A DNA stretch of 64,000 bases from JBQTKD01 sp052386455 (GCA_052386455.1 JBQTKD010000058.1:1-64000); one strand, 5' to 3'. Positions 46,117 to 55,378 are shown, numbered from the stretch's first letter. Made by a program: numbers and translations. The notes: a model not told the origin generated them from the sequence alone.

Positions 46117-49100
46117 GTGAGCTCACCGGGTGACCGCGTCGCGCCGGAGCTGCGCGCCCGCGGCGTGACCGCTCGCGAAGCCGAGGTCCTCCTCGCCGTA
46201 GCGGAGCGGTTGACCAATCCCGAGATCGCCGCCCGGCTCGTCATCTCGGTGCGAACCGTCGAGACCCACGTCGGCGCGCTGATGGCCAAGCTCGGTGCCT
46301 CGAGTCGCCTCGCCCTGACGGAGCTGGGCAGGACCCTCGGCGCCGGCTGGGTGGCGTCGGCGGCCGTCCCGAGGGCCTTGGCCGCCACCCGGCACGCCCC
46401 CTTCGTCGGCCGCGAAGCCGAGCTCGGTCGGCTGCACCGGACGTGGACCGCAGCCTGCGCCGGGCAGCCGCAGGTCGCCCTGGTGTGCGGCGAGGCGGGT
46501 ATCGGCACGACCCGCCTGGCGGCCGAACTGGCGGCGGAGGTGCATCCCACCGGGGCGCTCGTGCTCTACGGCAGGTGCGACGAAACGCTCGCCGTCCCGT
46601 TCGACGCCGTGGCAGAGGCGGTGGGGGCATACCTGGAAGCGATCCCGACGGAGGCGATCCGCGCGCAGGCGGGCGCGTTCCTCCCCGAGCTCGCGCGCCT
46701 GGTTCCCTCGCTGCGGGCGCGGTTGCCCGAGCTCTCCGACCCGCGGTCCGGTGGGTCCGAGGCGAATCGCCATGCACTGTTCGAGACGGTACGGACGATG
46801 CTGGAGCACGCGTCCGGCGCGGCGCCCGTGCTCGTCATCCTCGACGACCTCCACTGGGCGGGCGAGCCGACCCTGCTGCTGATTCGGCACCTGGCGCGTG
46901 CGGCCTCGCGGGCACGCGTGCTGGTGCTGGGCACCTATCGCGACACGGAGCCCGGGCCACTTCTTCCGGGGGTGCTCGGCGACCTGCGTCGCGACACCGG
47001 CGCCCTGACCCGGGTGTCCCTCGCGGGCCTGGCCGCGGCCGAATTGGACGCGCTGGTGCGGGCCACCGCCGGCGCCCATCCCGAGCCCGACCGCCTGGTC
47101 CACACGGTGCAGACGGGCAGCAATGGCAACCCGTTCTTCGCCGTCCAACTGCTGGATCACCTCATGGAGTCGGCGGCACGTCCGGCGCACGAGATCCTCG
47201 TCCCCGAGGCGGTCCGGGAAGTCGTCGTCCGCCGCGTCGCCCGGCTGGCCGAGCCCGTCGGCCGGGCGCTGCGGGTGGCCGCCGTCCTGGGTGCAGAGTT
47301 CGACGTGGATCTGCTCGGGCAGGTCTGCGGGCTGGACCCCGAAGAGCTCCTCGACGCCCTGGATGCGGCGCTGGCGGCCCGCCTGGTCGTCGAGACCGCG
47401 CAGCCCGGCCGCACCGCCTTCGTCCACGCGCTGGTGCGGCGCACCCTGCTGGAGCAGTTGTCCGGAGCCCGGCGACGGCATCTGTTCGCCTCGGCGGCTG
47501 GGGCGCTGGAACGACTGCCGCCGGAGCAGGTCCGCGTCCGAGCCGCGGAGATCGCCCACCACCTGCTGGCCGCCGCCGACGAGTCGAAGGCGCCCCGCGC
47601 CCTGCACCACCTCGTCGTGGCGGCCGAGACGGCGATCGGCAGCGCCGCGTTCGAGGACGCCCTCGCCCACCTCGAGCGAGCCGGCCGGTTGGCGGCACCC
47701 TCGGACCACCACCGCCGCGGCTCCCTGGCGTTCGCGCGCGGCCGCTCGTTGCGATCCCTCGGCCGGTTCGCCGAGGCCATCGAGGCCTGGGACGACGCCC
47801 GCGTCGAGTTCTCGGCTGCCGGCGACCGGGACGGCACCGCTCGTGCCGGCCTCGCGAAGGGCATGGACCTGATGCACCACGGCGATCTGGAACCGGCTCG
47901 CGAGACCCTGGTGCAGGCGCTCGAGGTGGTCGGCCCGCAGGCCGGCGAAGGTCGGGCACACCTGCTGTCGGGCATTGGCCTGCTCGACGCCATGGTCGGC
48001 AACCTCGTCTCCGGCGACGCCGAGTTCGCCGCCGCGGCCGAGGTGGCCGCGACGTTGGCGAACCCGGCGGTGAGCGCGGCGGTCGACGTGGCGCGCTGCG
48101 TCGCATGCCACGGATCCATGCGTGCCGCGGAGGTGGTCGAGTCTGGCCTGCGGGCGGCGCGCACCCTCCGCGCCGCGGGCGACCTGTGGGCACTCACCGA
48201 CGCACTGTGCGTCACGGGCTGGAACCTGATCGGGCAGGGCCGGTTCGCCGAGTCGGACGAGGTGTTCGACGAGTTCGTTCCGCTGGCGCACCGGGTCGCG
48301 CACCCGTGGGCGCTGTTCATCGAACATCGCGGAGCCGGGCAGCGGGAGTTCTGCCGGTCCGGCGACCTGGCCCAGCTCACGGCAACGGCGCAGGCCGACA
48401 TCGACGTGGGCAACCTGACCGTGGGCGGGCAGTGGAACGCCTGGGCCTACGGCTGGCTCGGCACGGCACACTTCCTCGGCGGCGACTGGCCGGCGGCCGA
48501 GCACTGGCTACGCCTGGGGGTGGAGACCGCCTCGCTCCCGGCCTTCGACGGGTGCTGCACCGCCTCCCTGTTCCTCTTCCTGGCGCACACGGGCTGTCGG
48601 GCCGACGCGCTCGCCATCCTCGAACGGCACCGCGGCGAGCTCCCGCGTCCCGGCCGGCCGAACAACATCGGAAGTTGGGCCCTGCTCTTCGCGTTCACCG
48701 ACGGGCTCCACGTGCTCGGCGAGCAAGTGCAGCAGGCCGGCTGGTACTCGACGATCCTCGAGGCCCTGGCGGACACCGGCAGCGTCATGCCGCTGTTCGC
48801 CCCCGGTCAGCTGGTGCAGCGTGTGGCCGGCGTCGCCGCCGCGGCGGAGCGCGACTGGGATGCGGCCGAGGCGCACTTCGCGATCGCACTGGCGCAGGCC
48901 GACGAGCTTCCGCACCGGTTCGAGCAGCTGGAAACCCGCCGGTGCTACGCCGCCATGCTCGCCGAACGCGGCGCTCGCGGCGATGCGGAGCTGCGACACC
49001 GGCTCCTGCGCGAGGCCGCCGACGGGTACGGCCGACTGCTCATGCCGGCGCACCGCGACCTGACGCTGCGTCACCTCGCCGCAGCCGAACCGCGCAACGA

Positions 49101-49122
49101 ACCGTTGCACCTGACGCGCTAG
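46117..49122 (+). CDS. Large LuxR-type ATPase regulator with N-terminal HTH
   Basis: 1001 residues. The LuxR/GerE helix-turn-helix is at the N-terminus (residues about 14-75: VTAREAEVLLAVAERLTNPE, IAARLVISVRTVETHVGALM) instead of the usual C-terminal place in LAL-type regulators. An NTPase domain follows (about 95-350). Its Walker A reads GEAGIGTTRLAAE, with Thr131 in place of the essential Lys (codon ACG versus AAG). Walker B APVLVILDDLHWAGE is intact. The remainder is TPR-like. The first part of the longer open frame upstream is antisense to SnoaL and was not used. It may act without ATP hydrolysis. Confidence 0.88.
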   Translation: MSSPGDRVAPELRARGVTAREAEVLLAVAERLTNPEIAARLVISVRTVETHVGALMAKLGASSRLALTELGRTLGAGWVASAAVPRALAATRHAPFVGREAELGRLHRTWTAACAGQPQVALVCGEAGIGTTRLAAELAAEVHPTGALVLYGRCDETLAVPFDAVAEAVGAYLEAIPTEAIRAQAGAFLPELARLVPSLRARLPELSDPRSGGSEANRHALFETVRTMLEHASGAAPVLVILDDLHWAGEPTLLLIRHLARAASRARVLVLGTYRDTEPGPLLPGVLGDLRRDTGALTRVSLAGLAAAELDALVRATAGAHPEPDRLVHTVQTGSNGNPFFAVQLLDHLMESAARPAHEILVPEAVREVVVRRVARLAEPVGRALRVAAVLGAEFDVDLLGQVCGLDPEELLDALDAALAARLVVETAQPGRTAFVHALVRRTLLEQLSGARRRHLFASAAGALERLPPEQVRVRAAEIAHHLLAAADESKAPRALHHLVVAAETAIGSAAFEDALAHLERAGRLAAPSDHHRRGSLAFARGRSLRSLGRFAEAIEAWDDARVEFSAAGDRDGTARAGLAKGMDLMHHGDLEPARETLVQALEVVGPQAGEGRAHLLSGIGLLDAMVGNLVSGDAEFAAAAEVAATLANPAVSAAVDVARCVACHGSMRAAEVVESGLRAARTLRAAGDLWALTDALCVTGWNLIGQGRFAESDEVFDEFVPLAHRVAHPWALFIEHRGAGQREFCRSGDLAQLTATAQADIDVGNLTVGGQWNAWAYGWLGTAHFLGGDWPAAEHWLRLGVETASLPAFDGCCTASLFLFLAHTGCRADALAILERHRGELPRPGRPNNIGSWALLFAFTDGLHVLGEQVQQAGWYSTILEALADTGSVMPLFAPGQLVQRVAGVAAAAERDWDAAEAHFAIALAQADELPHRFEQLETRRCYAAMLAERGARGDAELRHRLLREAADGYGRLLMPAHRDLTLRHLAAAEPRNEPLHLTR

Positions 49123-49143
49123 GCCTCACGAACAACGGTCGGC

Positions 49144-49644
49144 TCAGGAGCCGGAGCGGATCTTCGCCTGCATCGTGATTCGGCCTTCGCGGATGCCGTC
49201 GACGCAACTGCCCTTGGTGCCGAGGAACACGAACTTGGTGTCGATGCGCTCGCCCTTGGTGTTGCCGACGTCCTGGCCCTCGGTGTTGGCGCCGAACGTC
49301 GCGGTGAAGGTGTCGGCGATGGTCTCCTTGCCGAGGGTCACGCGCAGGACGCCCCACCCGTCGCCGCCCTTGACGCAGTCGGCGGGCTTGCTCGTGCCGT
49401 ACCGGCCGTCCAGCTGGGCGGTGCCCTTGAGGGAACCGCACTCGACCGTGCCCTTGCGGATCGAATGGAACGTGCCCTGCTCGACGGCCTTCAGACCCAG
49501 TGGCGGGTCCACGCTCAGCCGCGGAATGACGATGGTGCAGGTGCGGTCGGCCGATTCGGCCGAGTCCGCCGCCGAGGCGAGGGGTGCTCCCACGATCGTG
49601 GCGGGCAGCAGGGCGAGGGCGGAAACGGCAACGACGACGCGCAC
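49144..49644 (-). CDS. Secreted four-cysteine protein A
   Basis: 166 residues. The signal peptide MRVVVAVSALALLPATIVGA is cut near ASAADS. The mature part has cysteines at 36, 69, 90 and 147 and beta-type blocks such as GTFHSIRKGTVECGSLKGTA. The cysteine spacing (33/21/57) is like that of the secreted protein at 52938 (30/23/63). GTG 49644 follows GGAG. The promoter region shares CCCTTCGA-CGATGT with that paralogue. Family unknown. Confidence 0.8.
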   Translation of the reverse strand: MRVVVAVSALALLPATIVGAPLASAADSAESADRTCTIVIPRLSVDPPLGLKAVEQGTFHSIRKGTVECGSLKGTAQLDGRYGTSKPADCVKGGDGWGVLRVTLGKETIADTFTATFGANTEGQDVGNTKGERIDTKFVFLGTKGSCVDGIREGRITMQAKIRSGS

Positions 49645-49707
49645 GGGGTGCTCCGATCGCTCGGGATGGCTGGACGAGTGCAACCCTGCCGTCGCGGGAG
49701 CGACGCA

Positions 49708-49722
49708 ACATCGGTCGAAGGG
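49708..49722 (-). promoter_or_regulatory. CCCTTCGACCGATGT motif before secreted protein A
   Basis: Matches 14 of 15 positions with 52849-52863 before the paralogous gene. It lies 63 bases from the start codon, the same geometry as there. It overlaps the 3' end region of the LuxR gene (49734), between the two genes. Confidence 0.6.
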
Positions 49723-49733
49723 ATGACTCTGCG

Positions 49734-52700
49734 TCAGGTTCGACGAGCGACCAGCGCGGCCAACTGCGCGCGGCTCGTGACGTCCAGCTTGGCGAAGATC
49801 CGCCGCAGGTGGGTCTTCACCGTCGGCACGCTGACGAACAGCGCGTCGGCGATCTCCTGGTTGCGTTTGCCGGCGGCACAGAGCCGGACCACCTCGAGCT
49901 CGGTCGGGGTGAGCGACTCCCAGCCCGCCGCCGGGCGCCGGCGCGGACCCCGACCACGCGTGCAGTAGTCCACCGCCTCGGCGATCGACAACGCTGCACC
50001 AGCGGTCCACTCGGCCTCGAAGCGGTCGCCGAGCGCCTCGCGAGCGGCGGTCAGGTCCGCCGTCAGCGCATCGGCGGCGGTGGGCGGTACCGGAAGACCG
50101 AACGCCTCGCGGGCCGCGCCGGCGGCGGCCAGCAGGCGCGCGCCCTCCGCGGCGGCGCCCAACTCCACGGCCAGCCCGCCGAGGCACTCGAGGACGGCGA
50201 CGGTTTCGAGGTCGTCGCAGGCTCGCCGTGCCGCGGCCAGCGCGCGATGCGCCTCCCGCTCGGCCTCCAGGGCAAAGCCGCGCGCCCGCGCGACGCGCGC
50301 CGCCGCCAGTGCCGCCGGGCCAAGCGCCCGCCCGCAGTACGGCGCCTCCGCAGCGGTCAGGGCGGCCGCCGCGATCTCGCCCGCCGCGTCGAGATCGCCC
50401 GACCGCAGCAAGCTTTCGGCCCGCAGGGCCATGGCCCACGCGGCCATGAACGGCATCCCGCCGGCTGCGAACGCCTCCTCGGTGTCGGCGGAGAGCACCT
50501 CGTCCTGGCCTGCTCGGCCCGCCAACACCACCCAGGACAGCAGCGCCCAGGCGGCGGCAAAGGCCTGGCGTGCCGCCTCCGCGTCGGCGTGCGCGCGCTG
50601 CGCCACCGTGCACGCCGCGGCGAACTCTCCGCGCAGCCCGGAGACCCACGCCAGCCCGCCCTCGAAGATGCCGCGCAGGGCCGGGTCGGCCAGGACGACG
50701 CTGCCCTCGTACGCGGCCGCGAAGCGCCGCCAGGCGCCGTCGAGGTCGCCGGCGAACATGTCGTGGTGGCCGAGCACGCCGCCCAGGCGGTGGGTCATCA
50801 CGCTGGGCTGCGCGATCGCGAGCGCCTCGGCCTCCGCGTAGGCCGCGCGGGAGGCGGCACCGTCGCCGTCGAAGAAGTGCAGCAGCCCGCGGCCGAGCAG
50901 CGCGTCGCCCGTCCAAAACGCGGCTCCGCCGACCCGGCCGAGCTCCGCCGCCCGGGTGAGCGTCGAGAGCGCCTGCGGCTCGCCGCCGAACACCTCGAGC
51001 CACCCGCGTGCGCTGAGCAGTTCGCACTCGACCGCGGCGTTGCCCGAGGCCGCGGACTCTGCGATGCCGTGGTCGAGCACCTCCAGGCCCCGCTCCCACT
51101 CCTCCATGGCCCAGGCGCACTCGACGGCCACCGAGCAGGCGGTCGCGCGGTGTACGCCGGAGCCCCCCGGCAACGTCGCCGCACGGTAGGAGCGCATCCA
51201 GCCCTCGGCGGGGTGCTCCTGGAACCAGTACTCGCGCAGCAGCAGGCCCTGCGCCAGGTCGGTCTGACCCGCCGTCACCGCCCAGTCGTCGGCGACGCGC
51301 ACGTTGTCGATCTCGAGGTTGAGCAGGTCGCGAGCGGCGATCCGATCGGGCCCGAGGAACCTCGGCGCGAGCGTACGGACGAACTCGACGTAGAACTCCG
51401 CGTGACGACGACGCAGCGTCTGCTCCTCTCCCGCCGAGGCCAACAGGCCCAGCGCGTGTTCCCGGATGCTCACCAGCAGTCGGAACCGCGGCGGGGCCCC
51501 GGGAGAGGCGGGAACCGAGTGGACGAGCGAGTGGTCGACCAGGCCCGCCAACGCGTCGAGCACGTCGCGCACCGCCAACAGATCGTCGGAGCAGACCCGC
51601 TCGGCCGCGTGCAGGTCGAACCCGCCGGCGAACACGGCCAGTCGGCGCAGCAGCGTGCGGCCCGCGGCGTCCAGGAGCCCGACGCTCCACGAGATCGACG
51701 CCTCGACCGACCGCTGCCGCTCGGCCGGCGCGGCGCCGCCGGCGAGGAGACGCGCTCGATCCTGGAACTGGTCGGCTAGCTGACGAGGCGTCAGGAAGCG
51801 GCAGCGCGCGGCCGCGAGTTCGATGGCCAACGGGAGGCCGTCGACCTCGGTGCAGATGTCGGCGATCGCGGCGAGATCGGCCTCGCCGAAGGACACCGGC
51901 CCGGCGGCGGCGGCGCGTTCGGCGAACAGGGCCGCCGCGGGCGCGGGTTCCAACGGCGGAAGCCGCACGACCACCTCGTCGCCGTGGCGCAGCGGTTCGC
52001 GGCTCAACGCGAGCACGCGCAGCCCGGGGCACTGCTCCAGCAGCCGTCCGGCGGCGTCGGCCGCCGCGGCGAGCAGGTGTTCGCAGTTGTCCAGGACGAG
52101 CAGCGTGGGGCGGCGCCCGACGTGTTCGGCGACGGTGTCGACCAGGTCGCGGCCCGGAACTTCGGCGACCCGTACGCCCGCGGCGACGGCCGCAGGCACG
52201 AGTTCCGGCGCCGCGATCGGCGTCAGGTCGGCGAACCAGGCGCCGCCGGCGTACTCGCCGAGGACCTCGGCGGCGACGTGCAGGCCCAGCCGGGTCTTGC
52301 CGACGCCCGGGGGTCCCACCACGGCCACCAGCCGCGAGTCCCGCAGGTGCGTGGCGACCTCGGCCACGTCGCCGTCGCGACCCAGGAAGCTCGTCCGCAC
52401 CGACGGCAGGCTGTGCGGCAGGACGTCCATCGACCGAGGTGCCGGACCGGCGAGCGCACCGACGGGGCGCAGCTCTCCCACCTCCTGTACGCCCAGGAGG
52501 TCGCGCAGCCGGTGCGGGCCCAGCCCGGCGACCTCCCAGCGCGGATCCGCCAGCGCCACCGCGAGCGCGGCGCTCGTCTCGGACAGCAGCACCTGGCCGG
52601 GATGGGCGAGCTGCCCGATCCGGGCCGCCAGGGCTTCGGAGTCGGCGCCGGTGTGGACTCCGACGGGCGCACCGGTACGCGCGGCCGCGGCGGCGTACTC

Positions 52701-52781
52701 CAGCGCGTCCAGGAAGCCGTCGAAGGCCCGCAGCGCCGGCTCGACGCCGCCGGCGGCGACCGCGGTCCGGATGGACCCCAT
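49734..52781 (-). CDS. LuxR-type ATPase regulator with cyclase remnant
   Basis: 1015 residues. N-terminal residues 38-108 (GVHTGADSEALAARIGQLAH, PGQVLLSETSAALA, GPHRLRDLLGVQEV) are the C-terminal half of the class III cyclase-like domain found at the front of many such regulators. The catalytic half is gone. An NB-ARC-like NTPase with intact Walker A VVGPPGVGKTRLG (K162) and Walker B TLLVLDNCEH follows, then TPR-like repeats. A C-terminal LuxR HTH (LTPTELEVVRLCAAGKRNQE, then VPTVKTHLRRIFAKL) ends it. ATG 52781 was chosen for GGAGG 8 bases before it. ATG 52823 is possible. It lies between the two paralogous four-cysteine genes, which it may control. Confidence 0.9.
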   Translation of the reverse strand: MGSIRTAVAAGGVEPALRAFDGFLDALEYAAAAARTGAPVGVHTGADSEALAARIGQLAHPGQVLLSETSAALAVALADPRWEVAGLGPHRLRDLLGVQEVGELRPVGALAGPAPRSMDVLPHSLPSVRTSFLGRDGDVAEVATHLRDSRLVAVVGPPGVGKTRLGLHVAAEVLGEYAGGAWFADLTPIAAPELVPAAVAAGVRVAEVPGRDLVDTVAEHVGRRPTLLVLDNCEHLLAAAADAAGRLLEQCPGLRVLALSREPLRHGDEVVVRLPPLEPAPAAALFAERAAAAGPVSFGEADLAAIADICTEVDGLPLAIELAAARCRFLTPRQLADQFQDRARLLAGGAAPAERQRSVEASISWSVGLLDAAGRTLLRRLAVFAGGFDLHAAERVCSDDLLAVRDVLDALAGLVDHSLVHSVPASPGAPPRFRLLVSIREHALGLLASAGEEQTLRRRHAEFYVEFVRTLAPRFLGPDRIAARDLLNLEIDNVRVADDWAVTAGQTDLAQGLLLREYWFQEHPAEGWMRSYRAATLPGGSGVHRATACSVAVECAWAMEEWERGLEVLDHGIAESAASGNAAVECELLSARGWLEVFGGEPQALSTLTRAAELGRVGGAAFWTGDALLGRGLLHFFDGDGAASRAAYAEAEALAIAQPSVMTHRLGGVLGHHDMFAGDLDGAWRRFAAAYEGSVVLADPALRGIFEGGLAWVSGLRGEFAAACTVAQRAHADAEAARQAFAAAWALLSWVVLAGRAGQDEVLSADTEEAFAAGGMPFMAAWAMALRAESLLRSGDLDAAGEIAAAALTAAEAPYCGRALGPAALAAARVARARGFALEAEREAHRALAAARRACDDLETVAVLECLGGLAVELGAAAEGARLLAAAGAAREAFGLPVPPTAADALTADLTAAREALGDRFEAEWTAGAALSIAEAVDYCTRGRGPRRRPAAGWESLTPTELEVVRLCAAGKRNQEIADALFVSVPTVKTHLRRIFAKLDVTSRAQLAALVARRT

Positions 52782-52848
52782 CTCCAGCACCTCCGCGCGA
52801 CGATCGGGCACATCCCACCACATACCCGGGGGTACGTAGCCGCCTACG

Positions 52849-52863
52849 CCCTTCGAACGATGT
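52849..52863 (+). promoter_or_regulatory. CCCTTCGAACGATGT motif before secreted protein B
   Basis: One mismatch to the copy at 49708-49722. It ends 74 bases before ATG 52938, in the divergent region between the LuxR regulator and secreted protein B. Confidence 0.6.
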
Positions 52864-52937
52864 ACCTGCGGACTCCGGGTGCGCACAATGCTCCGCCGGC
52901 CAAGCGCGCCGGCGCATCGCACGGGAGAGGAACCGCC

Positions 52938-53450
52938 ATGAGGACCCTGCTGTCGCCCGCGGCGCCGGCCGTCGCCGCCGCCGTCCTGCTGAGCGTCTCC
53001 GCACCCGTGCACGCGGCCGAGCCCACCTCCATGACCTGTCAGCGGGCGGGCCATCTGACGATCACTCCCGGCATCACCGCCGAAGACCGGGACTTCACGT
53101 TCACCGAGCGTGGACGCTTTCTCGACTGTCGCGCACCGGACGGCACCGTGCTGTCCGGCGACGTCGCGGTGAACGGCGCCAAGGGCCGTGGCGGATGCTC
53201 CGGCGCGACCATCGAGGACGTGCCGTTCACGGTGCGCTGGAGCAACGGCCAGAGCAGCAGTGGGGTCGCGAACGCCAAGGTCACCGGCCCCGCCGCGGAC
53301 GTTTCGGCCACCATCGTCGAGGGCCTGTTCGAGGGCACCAAGGCCACCAGCCTCGCGTTCCTGATTCCCGCGGACCCCTCGGGCTGCCTGGGCGGCGGCC
53401 TTACCGAAGTCGACTACGTGGGCACGATCCGCTTCGAGCTCGAGTCCTGA
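52938..53450 (+). CDS. Secreted four-cysteine protein B
   Basis: 170 residues. The signal peptide MRTLLSPAAPAVAAAVLLSV is cut near VHAAEP. The mature protein has cysteines at 34, 64, 87 and 150 and blocks FTERGRFLDCRAPDGTVLSG and VEGLFEGTKATSLAFLIP. It is a diverged paralogue of secreted protein A by cysteine pattern, size and promoter motif. GGGAGAGG stands 7 bases before ATG 52938. Function unknown. It is convergent with lspA. Confidence 0.8.
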   Translation: MRTLLSPAAPAVAAAVLLSVSAPVHAAEPTSMTCQRAGHLTITPGITAEDRDFTFTERGRFLDCRAPDGTVLSGDVAVNGAKGRGGCSGATIEDVPFTVRWSNGQSSSGVANAKVTGPAADVSATIVEGLFEGTKATSLAFLIPADPSGCLGGGLTEVDYVGTIRFELES

Positions 53451-53472
53451 GCCGCTGCGGCCAGGACGCCAG

Positions 53473-54072
53473 CTAACGCCGGCGGCCCGATAGCGGGACG
53501 TTGCGCAGGGCCAGCAGGACGATCAGGGCGCCCGCGACGACGATGCAGGCGTCGGCCAGGTTGAAGATCGGCCAGCCCTGGACGTGGACGAAGTCCACGA
53601 CGTGGCCGCGGAACGGGCCGGGCGAACGGGCGAGGCGGTCGGTGAGGTTGCCCATCGAGCCGCCGAGCAGCAGGCCGAGCGTCACCGCCCAGGCCAGGCT
53701 GTTGAGACGGTGCGAGACCAGCAGGATCACCGCGATCACCAGGGCGGTGACCAGGGTGAACAGGACGGTCGCGCCCACGCCCACGCCGAAGGCGGCGCCG
53801 GGGTTGCGGATGAGACGGAACTCCACGCCGCTGTTCCCGAGCTTCACCGGGGTGTCCTCGGCGAGCGTGGCGACGACCATCAGCTTCGTCGCGACGTCCG
53901 CCAGGTAGGTCACCGCGGCGATCATCAGCAGGGCGGCGATACGCGGCAGCGCCCGCTTGGCGGGCGGCGCGTACGGCACCGTGTGCAGGTGCCGGGCGGG
54001 CGCGGGGGTTGCCGGGAGGGCGACCGACCGAAACGCGGGAGCGGCGTCGGAGGTGGTGGCGAGGTCGGTCAC
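53473..54072 (-). CDS. lspA: Lipoprotein signal peptidase
   Basis: 199 residues, longer than usual because of a 45-residue cytoplasmic N-terminus. Four hydrophobic segments carry the family blocks TYLADVATKLMVV, IRNPGAAFGVG, LGGSMGNLTDRLARS (catalytic Asp) and HVQGWPIFNLADACIV (second Asp). It cleaves the signal peptide after Lgt has lipidated the cysteine. It usually lies next to rluD, but here they are 20 kb apart. Confidence 0.96.
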   Translation of the reverse strand: MTDLATTSDAAPAFRSVALPATPAPARHLHTVPYAPPAKRALPRIAALLMIAAVTYLADVATKLMVVATLAEDTPVKLGNSGVEFRLIRNPGAAFGVGVGATVLFTLVTALVIAVILLVSHRLNSLAWAVTLGLLLGGSMGNLTDRLARSPGPFRGHVVDFVHVQGWPIFNLADACIVVAGALIVLLALRNVPLSGRRR

Positions 54073-54144
54073 TCCGTCAGAGTGCCACGGCCTCGGTCAA
54101 GCGAATTGTCCGCTTTGTCACAAAGCGGTAAAGGTAACTCAAGT

Positions 54145-55275
54145 TCAGCGACGTTCCTGCCGTTGTTTGCATGCCATGCACAGCGTCGCCCGTGGAAACG
54201 CCTGCAGGCGCTCCTTGCCGATCAGCTGGCCGCAGGATTCGCACTGGCCGTACGTGCCGTCGTCCAGGCGCGCGAGCGCCCGCTCGTCCTGCTGGAGCAT
54301 GTCCAGGGCGTTGTTCGCCAGGGAGAGCTCGTGCTCGAGCTCGAAGGTCTTGGTGCCCGCGTCGGCCTGGTCCTCCCCGGACCCGTCCCCGTAGTCGCGC
54401 AGCAGCGTCTCCCGCTCGGTCTGCGCCAGGGAGAGCTCGGCGCGCAGCCGCTCGGCGTCGGCCTCCAGTTCGGCCCGCAGCTCCTTGACCTCTGCCGCCG
54501 TCCACGACTCCTTGACCGGCGCGAGCGCCGGAGCCGGCGCGGCGGCCTTGGCGGGCGCAGCCTTCTTCGCCGCCGCAGCGGGCGCCGCCGGAGCCGGAGG
54601 TGCGGCGGCGGGTGCCGCAGCCTTGACCGCGGCGGCCGGAGCGGCCTTGGTGGGTGCCGGAGCAGCCTTCTTCGCGGTGGGCGCGGCCGCCTTGCCGGGT
54701 GCCGCCTTCTTGGCGGGAGCTGCCTTCTTGGCGGGAGCCGCTGCCTTCGCCTGCGTCGCCTTAGCCGGCGCGGCCTTCTTGGCGGGAGCGGCCTTCTTGG
54801 CGGGAGCGGCCTTCTTGGCGGCCGGGGCAGCCTTGGTGGGCGCGGCCTTCTTCGCGGGCGCAACAGCCTTGGCCGGCGCAGCCTTCTTGGCGGGCGTCGC
54901 GGCCTTGGCCGGCGCAGCCTTCTTCGCCGGCGTCGCAGCCTTCGCCGGGGCAGCCTTCTTCGCTGGCACCGCAGCCTTGGCGGGAGCAGCCTTCTTCGCG
55001 GAAGGGGCAGCCTTCTTCGCGGGCGCCGCAACCTTCGCCGGGACGGCCTTCTTGGCCGCAGGAGCAGCCTTCGCCGGGACGGCCTTCTTCGCTGCGGAGG
55101 CGGCGGCCTTGATCGGGGCAGCCTTCTTCGCGGGCGCGGTGGCCTTGGCGACGGCCGGCGCGGCCTTCTTGGCAACGGCCGTTCGAGCTGGCCCCTTCAC
55201 CGCTGCGAGGGCGCGCGAGATCGCGCTTCGCGCGGCACCGGCCCCCTGTCGTGCGGCGCTCGGTTGCCTGGCCAT
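54145..55275 (-). CDS. TraR/DksA-type zinc-finger protein with Ala-Lys repeat tail
   Basis: 376 residues. The C-terminal 120 residues are a TraR/DksA protein: a coiled-coil (ELRAELEADAERLRAELSLA) and a zinc finger CESCGQLIG...CMACK with four cysteines. Residues about 30-255 are low-complexity repeats of AKKAAPAK type, like histone-H1/HU tails that bind DNA or RNA. It keeps the usual place between lspA and ileS. A basic tail fused to an RNA-polymerase-binding fold could tether it to the nucleoid. The repeats may vary in number between strains. Confidence 0.9.
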   Translation of the reverse strand: MARQPSAARQGAGAARSAISRALAAVKGPARTAVAKKAAPAVAKATAPAKKAAPIKAAASAAKKAVPAKAAPAAKKAVPAKVAAPAKKAAPSAKKAAPAKAAVPAKKAAPAKAATPAKKAAPAKAATPAKKAAPAKAVAPAKKAAPTKAAPAAKKAAPAKKAAPAKKAAPAKATQAKAAAPAKKAAPAKKAAPGKAAAPTAKKAAPAPTKAAPAAAVKAAAPAAAPPAPAAPAAAAKKAAPAKAAAPAPALAPVKESWTAAEVKELRAELEADAERLRAELSLAQTERETLLRDYGDGSGEDQADAGTKTFELEHELSLANNALDMLQQDERALARLDDGTYGQCESCGQLIGKERLQAFPRATLCMACKQRQERR

Positions 55276-55355
55276 GGCGGGGGCCTGCCTTTCCCACGAG
55301 CGAGTGCGACGAGCGAGGGACGAGCAAGTAGCCCGAGCGACGTGTCACAGCTGGC

Positions 55356-55378
55356 CCACACCGCCGCAGCGGTGTGGT
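55356..55378. other. GC hairpin upstream of ileS
   Basis: Stem CCACACCGC with GCGGTGTGG and a small loop, in the divergent region between the dksA-like gene and ileS. No T-run follows, so it may be part of either 5' leader. AT-rich sequence around 55387-55420 could hold the ileS promoter. Confidence 0.5.

Noticed and set aside
54500..55200. Short tandem DNA repeats resembling an array (considered as CRISPR).
   Set aside because: They are codon repeats of the Ala-Lys tail of the DksA-like protein; there are no unique spacers and no cas genes.
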